DNA from: Clostridia bacterium
Lineage (GTDB): Bacteria > Bacillota > Clostridia > UMGS1883
Assembly: GCA_017468215.1 (NCBI GenBank)
Contig: JAFUJG010000174.1
Coordinates: 1 to 9,365 of the forward strand
Direction of reading: 5' to 3'
DNA: 9,365 nt
Shown here: in pieces, positions 7,101 to 9,365 of the stretch
How positions within the stretch are numbered: the stretch's first letter is position 1
How the letters are laid out: each line of letters opens with the position of its first letter
Position numbers and translations under genes: made by a program
The notes under the pieces: generated by a model
Databases searched by the model: none
What the model saw: only the letters and a program-made list of their open reading frames with translations
Told to the model about the DNA's origin: nothing

Positions 7101-7507
7101 ATGGCACGCTCAATTTTTTCCCGTGTTACGCCGTACTGCTTGAAGGTTGTTATTATGACAGCTGCTTCCTGTGCCATTTCGCCACGCTTTGCACTGCCGC
7201 CGAAAAGGGTAAGGGAGGGTGCTATTTTACGCACAATATCGCCCAACACCATTACCCTGCCTGTTCCTTGAAGGCTTTCTCCTGCATCACAGCCAAACAT
7301 TTCCTCTAAAAAATATGCCAGTCGCCTGAAGCTGTAAACATTAGGATAACCCATGCCGCTCATGCCAAAAGCCGCAGTTATTTTTTTCTCTGCGGCAAAG
7401 CTGTACTGCTCGGGTACTATGTATATTGCATTTTCGGTTTGTTTCATCAAGCGGAGCATGGTTTCACTTTTGCCGCTTGAGCTTCTTCCGGTGATTATTC
7501 TGAGCAT
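4178..7507 (-). CDS. addB: AddAB (RexAB) helicase-nuclease subunit B
   Basis: AddB is the nuclease and Chi-recognition subunit of the AddAB complex, which resects double-strand breaks for RecA loading. The 1109-residue product is of normal length. Order of features: Walker A GRSSSGKS (7-14); VPEQYSFAAEK (31-41); inactive-helicase region with SIDRARGHGAKC and IGAAEGVFPAV (556-581); C-terminal RecB-type nuclease with His787, GRVDR (897-901) and IDYKSG (916-921, Asp917 and Lys919), plus DLQLAIY (935-941). The 4Fe-4S staple cysteines are present: Cys757 (TKCPFSYF) and Cys1066, Cys1069, Cys1075 (CKYCDMKTLC). All key motifs look intact. The ATG overlaps the trmD end by 13 nt, with an AAGGAAAAGG stretch inside trmD as ribosome binding site. 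The partner addA does not follow; an unrelated gene does. Confidence 0.95.
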   Translation of the reverse strand: MLRIITGRSSSGKSETMLRLMKQTENAIYIVPEQYSFAAEKKITAAFGMSGMGYPNVYSFRRLAYFLEEMFGCDAGESLQGTGRVMVLGDIVRKIAPSLTLFGGSAKRGEMAQEAAVIITTFKQYGVTREKIERAMAQSDNALLKKKLADCVKISEAYDEFMKSGYRDADDLLEGLRKNIAATDYMKQRDVFIDSFQAFTPLEYAVIGEMLTKCRSVTVALCASGGGDEFVTAQRSLDRLKRLCSEKGVPLGTIIETEGAMHTAFDEMKALENSFFDESVVFEGKTDRICVHRARDEYSEAVKAARYIEALCRDYGYRYRDIAIVARDMAPYEKSLSRVFDMFDIPLFMDKKTPLSGEAAAIFAMSAIRIISNGWKNADIFSFMKTAFAPIDTLAACEIENYALSSGVRSGDWKRDTRWEMPEGIKEQEKDEAYYRRINDTRLKLITPLIELEGKIKGKHTGREMCVAFYEFLQQCALEEKIEKISQSLSNRGEMLQAMRTKQVYDLLIGVLECFCDAFGDKTITAEDFLNILSSGIENVEIGVIPSSADCVCAGSIDRARGHGAKCVIIIGAAEGVFPAVPKDTGIFTNADRLELAGYGIELPPDTLGKAYMEESLVYSALTCATDHLLVSYPVGRDGANPSSVIKRVRRVFPNCIETDGFKKDNPMEYIGSAQSTYEDFVVAYSSMRKGEDIGDEWLTALDYYRKSDEWKERVREIEKHSDYENRTELIYSELIASRYGEGINTSVSRLENYTKCPFSYFASVTLNLKERKELEVTPADSGTFLHEFVDLFGKGLKEDGISWRDADKEYIDKKTEELTMELIGGLNKHLIETSPRIRNLFIRLKRIAKRSVTALCEHMKKGIFEPLGYEIVFDKNGDFKPLTIDLPNGQKAVLRGRVDRADILETNRGSFVRIIDYKSGEKKFSLSNIYYGLDLQLAIYLTTICEGGNYRPAGMLYFRIDDPVLDRSDIREGADVETAILKKMKMDGLVLEDEEILTAMDAFYAQGSDVIPAKRTSKGTFDAYSKVATAESFSTISKHAKSTVKRLCSEILAGRNEIHPTQSACKYCDMKTLCGFDPLLPGCSYKTNDKLNDADALMQMIKEENEIQ

Positions 7508-8238
7508 TTTTTCCTTTTCCTTCTTACTTTTTTAAGCATTTCTCTCTCAGAGGGGGTAAGCTCTGCCTTTTTTAAAAGGTCGGGGCGTTTGAGCTTTGTG
7601 CGGATAAGGCTTTGCTCACGCCTCCATTTTTCAATATTTGCGTGATGCCCCGAAAGCAGAACCTCGGACACACGCCTGCCCATAAATTCCACAGGGCGAG
7701 TATACTGGGGGTATTCCAAAAGGGAGTTATAGTGGCTCTCAACCTCCATTGTTTCGTTAGAGTCTAAAACCCCCTCCTTCATCCTTGCGGTGGCATCGAT
7801 AACAATCATTGCAGGAAGCTCGCCGCCTGTTAAAACGTAATCCCCCACCGAAATTTCCTCATCGACGATTTCTTCGATAATCCGCTCGTCAACGCCCTCG
7901 TAGTGACCGCACAAAAGCACCACATGCTCCATCTGGGCAAGAGACCGTGCCTTTTGCTGGTTAAACACATTGCCCTGAGGCGACATGTATACAACGTAGG
8001 GCTTTGTATCGCCGCAGACTGATTTGTACGCCTTGTAAATAGGCTCGGGCTGCATAACCATGCCGCCCCCTGCACCGTAGGGGTAATCGTCCACACGGCG
8101 GTAATTACCCTGGGAAAAATCACGTATGTTTATATATTCAGTTTCGATTATTCCTTTTTTTAAGGCTCTCCCGATTATGCTTTCCCCAAGGACAGACTCA
8201 AACATTTCGGGGAAAAGAGTTAATACCGAAAATTTCAT
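7495..8238 (-). CDS. trmD: tRNA (guanine-N1-)-methyltransferase TrmD
   Basis: TrmD uses S-adenosylmethionine to make m1G37 next to the anticodon, preventing +1 frameshifting; it is a SPOUT-class homodimer with a trefoil knot. The 247-residue protein is full length: MKFSVLTLFPEMF at the start, YGAGGGMVMQPEP (54-66), the knot motifs LCGHYEGVDER (109-119) and SVGDYVLTGGELPAM (130-144), Asp159 as probable catalytic base, QYTRP (178-182) and the C-terminal SGHHANIEKWRREQ (196-209). The tail is unusually basic (KKVRRKRKK), partly forced by overlap with the addB ribosome binding site. Its ATG overlaps the rimM stop (TGATG). It is the second gene of the operon; the usual follower rplS is absent. Confidence 0.97.
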   Translation of the reverse strand: MKFSVLTLFPEMFESVLGESIIGRALKKGIIETEYINIRDFSQGNYRRVDDYPYGAGGGMVMQPEPIYKAYKSVCGDTKPYVVYMSPQGNVFNQQKARSLAQMEHVVLLCGHYEGVDERIIEEIVDEEISVGDYVLTGGELPAMIVIDATARMKEGVLDSNETMEVESHYNSLLEYPQYTRPVEFMGRRVSEVLLSGHHANIEKWRREQSLIRTKLKRPDLLKKAELTPSEREMLKKVRRKRKKCSE

Positions 8239-8726
8239 CAGTCAATCAATCCCTCTATCGGTGTAATGTAAATTTTCTTTTCGTCCAAATCAACACGGTC
8301 CACAAATGCATCGCACTTGGGGATTAAAATTTCCTTATCGTCCTTTTTAATAACAAGAAGGTTCTGTGCCGCTTTTTCCAAAACATCGCAAACCTGGCCG
8401 ATAGCTTCGCCCTCAACGGTTACGGCGGTAAGGCCGATTAAATCGATAAGATAATACTCACCTTTGGGAAGGGGCGGGAAATCCTCTCTTTTGGCAAAGA
8501 GGGACACGTTTTTCATCCTCTCTGCACCGTTCATATCCTCCACGCCTTCAATTGTAACCAAAAGGCAGTTTTTGCCCTCTCTTACAGAGGTTATTTTATA
8601 GGAGTTTTCCTTTTTATCGTACAAAACAGACACCTTTTTGAAAAAGTCAGGTGAGTCAGCATAAAAAAGGGCTTTCATCTCGCCTTTTACGCCATGAGTG
8701 TTTGTAATTTTCATAACTTCAATCAT
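8238..8726 (-). CDS. rimM: Ribosome maturation factor RimM
   Basis: RimM binds ribosomal protein S19 and helps mature the 30S head. The 162-residue product has the N-terminal RimM beta-barrel (about 4-80, with ITNTHGVKGEMKA at 7-19) and a C-terminal PRC-barrel (about 90-160, with YYLIDLIGLTAV and the late ILIPKCDAFVDRVDLDEKKI). The ATG at 8726 is chosen because AGGTG lies 6 nt upstream; an in-frame GTG at 8735 would lie within that ribosome binding site. It is the first gene of the transcript, and its TGA overlaps the trmD ATG by one base. In many Firmicutes rpsP and khpA precede rimM; here it has its own promoter directly upstream. Confidence 0.95.
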   Translation of the reverse strand: MIEVMKITNTHGVKGEMKALFYADSPDFFKKVSVLYDKKENSYKITSVREGKNCLLVTIEGVEDMNGAERMKNVSLFAKREDFPPLPKGEYYLIDLIGLTAVTVEGEAIGQVCDVLEKAAQNLLVIKKDDKEILIPKCDAFVDRVDLDEKKIYITPIEGLID

Positions 8727-8740
8727 TTGTGACACCTACT

Positions 8741-8768
8741 TTGCATTATTTATTTCATTATAATGCAA
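8741..8768. promoter_or_regulatory. Inverted repeat overlapping the rimM -10 box (possible operator)
   Basis: Perfect 9-bp arms TTGCATTAT (8741-8749) and ATAATGCAA (8760-8768) are separated by 10 bp, so the arm centres are 19 bp apart, close to two helical turns. One arm covers part of the -10 box and the other lies at the start of the transcript. Because the predicted start falls between the arms, this would act as DNA, as a binding site for a dimeric protein, rather than as an RNA hairpin. The candidate protein is unknown. In such A/T-rich DNA a chance match cannot be excluded. Confidence 0.45.
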
Positions 8769-8785
8769 TTTCCTCTTTTTTGCAA
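8757..8785 (-). promoter_or_regulatory. Promoter of rimM-trmD-addB operon
   Basis: On the minus strand TTGCAA (8785-8780) is followed by a 17-nt spacer and a perfect -10 TATAAT (8762-8757). The predicted start is near 8750, about 24 nt before the rimM ATG. The spacer is A/T-rich. It lies in the 95-bp gap behind the alarmone synthetase gene, so the rimM operon need not depend on read-through from that gene. Confidence 0.8.
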
Positions 8786-8821
8786 TACACACTTAAAATT
8801 TATAAACGGAACACCCATTTC

Positions 8822-9365
8822 TCAACTACTGAACTGTACCTGCTCTGTCTTCGGTATTGCGGGCGATTCATGAATCGACCCTACGGCATTCTGCACTAAT
8901 ATAAGGTCTCTTATTTTCATCATGGAGCAATCGATTTTAAGCATTTCGTCGGCACATTTTTTTAAAAGCTCAATGTGCTTTTCGTCGTGGATGTTATCGC
9001 TTTTGTATTTGAGCTGATGCTCACACGCCGCCCAGGAGTTCATAACCATGGTCCTCAGCTGTATTTCGCATACCGCATAGCGTGTTTCACCTGCGTGGAT
9101 AATAGGTGTTTTTACAATCATATGGTAGCGTCTGTAGCCGTTCTTTTTAGGATTTTTTATGTAATCCTTAATCTCAACTACCTCAATGTCACTGCAGGAG
9201 GCTATCTCCTGTGCCATTTTATAAACATCGTCCATATAAGGGCATATAATCCTTATACCTGCAATATCGTAAAGGTTTTCTCGGGCACTTTGCACATGGG
9301 TTGGAAAGCCTCGCTTTTTAAGCTTTGCCTTGGTGCTTTCGGGGGTTTTTATCCTATAGCGTACA
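8822..9365 (-). CDS. Small alarmone synthetase, RelA/SpoT-type (p)ppGpp synthetase (partial)
   Basis: Encodes the last 180 residues; the start lies beyond the right edge (the frame is open to position 9364, and start-like codons inside are not needed). It transfers pyrophosphate from ATP to GTP/GDP to make (p)ppGpp. Visible synthetase motifs in order: RYRIKTPEST (substrate-binding basic segment), YDIAGIRIICPYMDDVY with the metal-binding Asp, VVEIKDYIKNPKKNGYRRYH (G-loop region), and CEIQLRTMVMNSWAACEHQLKYK with the catalytic Glu and Gln. No hydrolase, TGS or ACT domain follows; the protein stops about 80 residues after the EIQLRT motif, so it is a stand-alone small synthetase. KDYI-NPK-NGYR and DIAGIRIIC resemble RelP (YwaC) a little more than RelQ. 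Oddity: GYRRY replaces the usual GYRS. No clear terminator follows. Confidence 0.92.
   Translation of the reverse strand, partial: VRYRIKTPESTKAKLKKRGFPTHVQSARENLYDIAGIRIICPYMDDVYKMAQEIASCSDIEVVEIKDYIKNPKKNGYRRYHMIVKTPIIHAGETRYAVCEIQLRTMVMNSWAACEHQLKYKSDNIHDEKHIELLKKCADEMLKIDCSMMKIRDLILVQNAVGSIHESPAIPKTEQVQFSS

Noticed and set aside
4178..7507. Many open frames on the plus strand opposite addB
   Set aside because: They are shadow frames of a long intact coding gene; none has a ribosome binding site or recognisable protein motifs.
7495..7512. A6 run at the trmD/addB overlap as a programmed -1 frameshift making a TrmD-AddB fusion
   Set aside because: Slippage there would enter the addB frame, but addB has its own ATG and an upstream purine-rich ribosome binding site, and no stimulatory structure was seen; ordinary overlap is simpler.
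8736..8821. Terminator after the alarmone synthetase gene
   Set aside because: No stable GC-containing hairpin with a T-run is present on the minus strand in this gap; only the rimM promoter and the inverted repeat can be supported.

Overview
The window reads as a piece of a low-GC Gram-positive chromosome, most likely an anaerobic Clostridia lineage (Oscillospirales/Ruminococcaceae-like). The basis is gene content (AddB-type nuclease, RelP/RelQ-type small alarmone synthetase, AlaR/AlaT-like pair), strong AGGAGG-type ribosome binding sites, clear sigma-A promoters and a Firmicutes-style infC leader. The genus is not determinable from the sequence alone. Nearly everything is chromosomal housekeeping. 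There is no transposase, phage gene, CRISPR array, tRNA or rRNA.

Layout. Positions 1-1184 (minus strand) hold the translation operon infC-rpmI-rplT: IF3, L35 and the first 71 residues of L20. A strong promoter drives it (TTGACA, 17 bp, TATTAT, extended -10, A/T-rich UP-like tract). A leader of about 125 nt follows, with an intrinsic terminator/attenuator just before infC, and infC appears to start at a rare ATC codon. Positions 1209-1398 hold an array of about eight or nine small hairpins joined by ATGAATT/AATTCATG linkers; it fills the gap between two divergent promoters. Positions 1405-3180 (plus strand) hold an Lrp/AsnC-family regulator and a class I aminotransferase with an ATGA overlap, closed by a terminator that could work in both directions.

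Positions 3204-8785 (minus strand) form one tightly packed operon in the order rimM, trmD, addB, then a 324-residue protein of unknown function; every junction overlaps by 1-13 nt. Its promoter lies at 8757-8785 and overlaps a 9-bp inverted repeat that looks like an operator. Positions 8822-9365 (minus strand) hold the C-terminal 180 residues of a small (p)ppGpp synthetase whose start lies beyond the window.

How the genes fit together. Most products act in ribosome function: IF3, L35 and L20 in initiation and the 50S subunit, RimM in 30S maturation, TrmD in tRNA m1G37 modification, and the alarmone synthetase in restraining ribosome synthesis during stress. AddB (DNA break repair) and the unknown protein share the rimM-trmD transcript, where rplS would more often be expected. 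The regulator/aminotransferase pair is probably a self-contained alanine or related amino-acid module. I found no clear undescribed multi-gene system. The most unusual elements are the hairpin array, the infC leader/start arrangement, the candidate rimM operator and the unknown protein downstream of addB.
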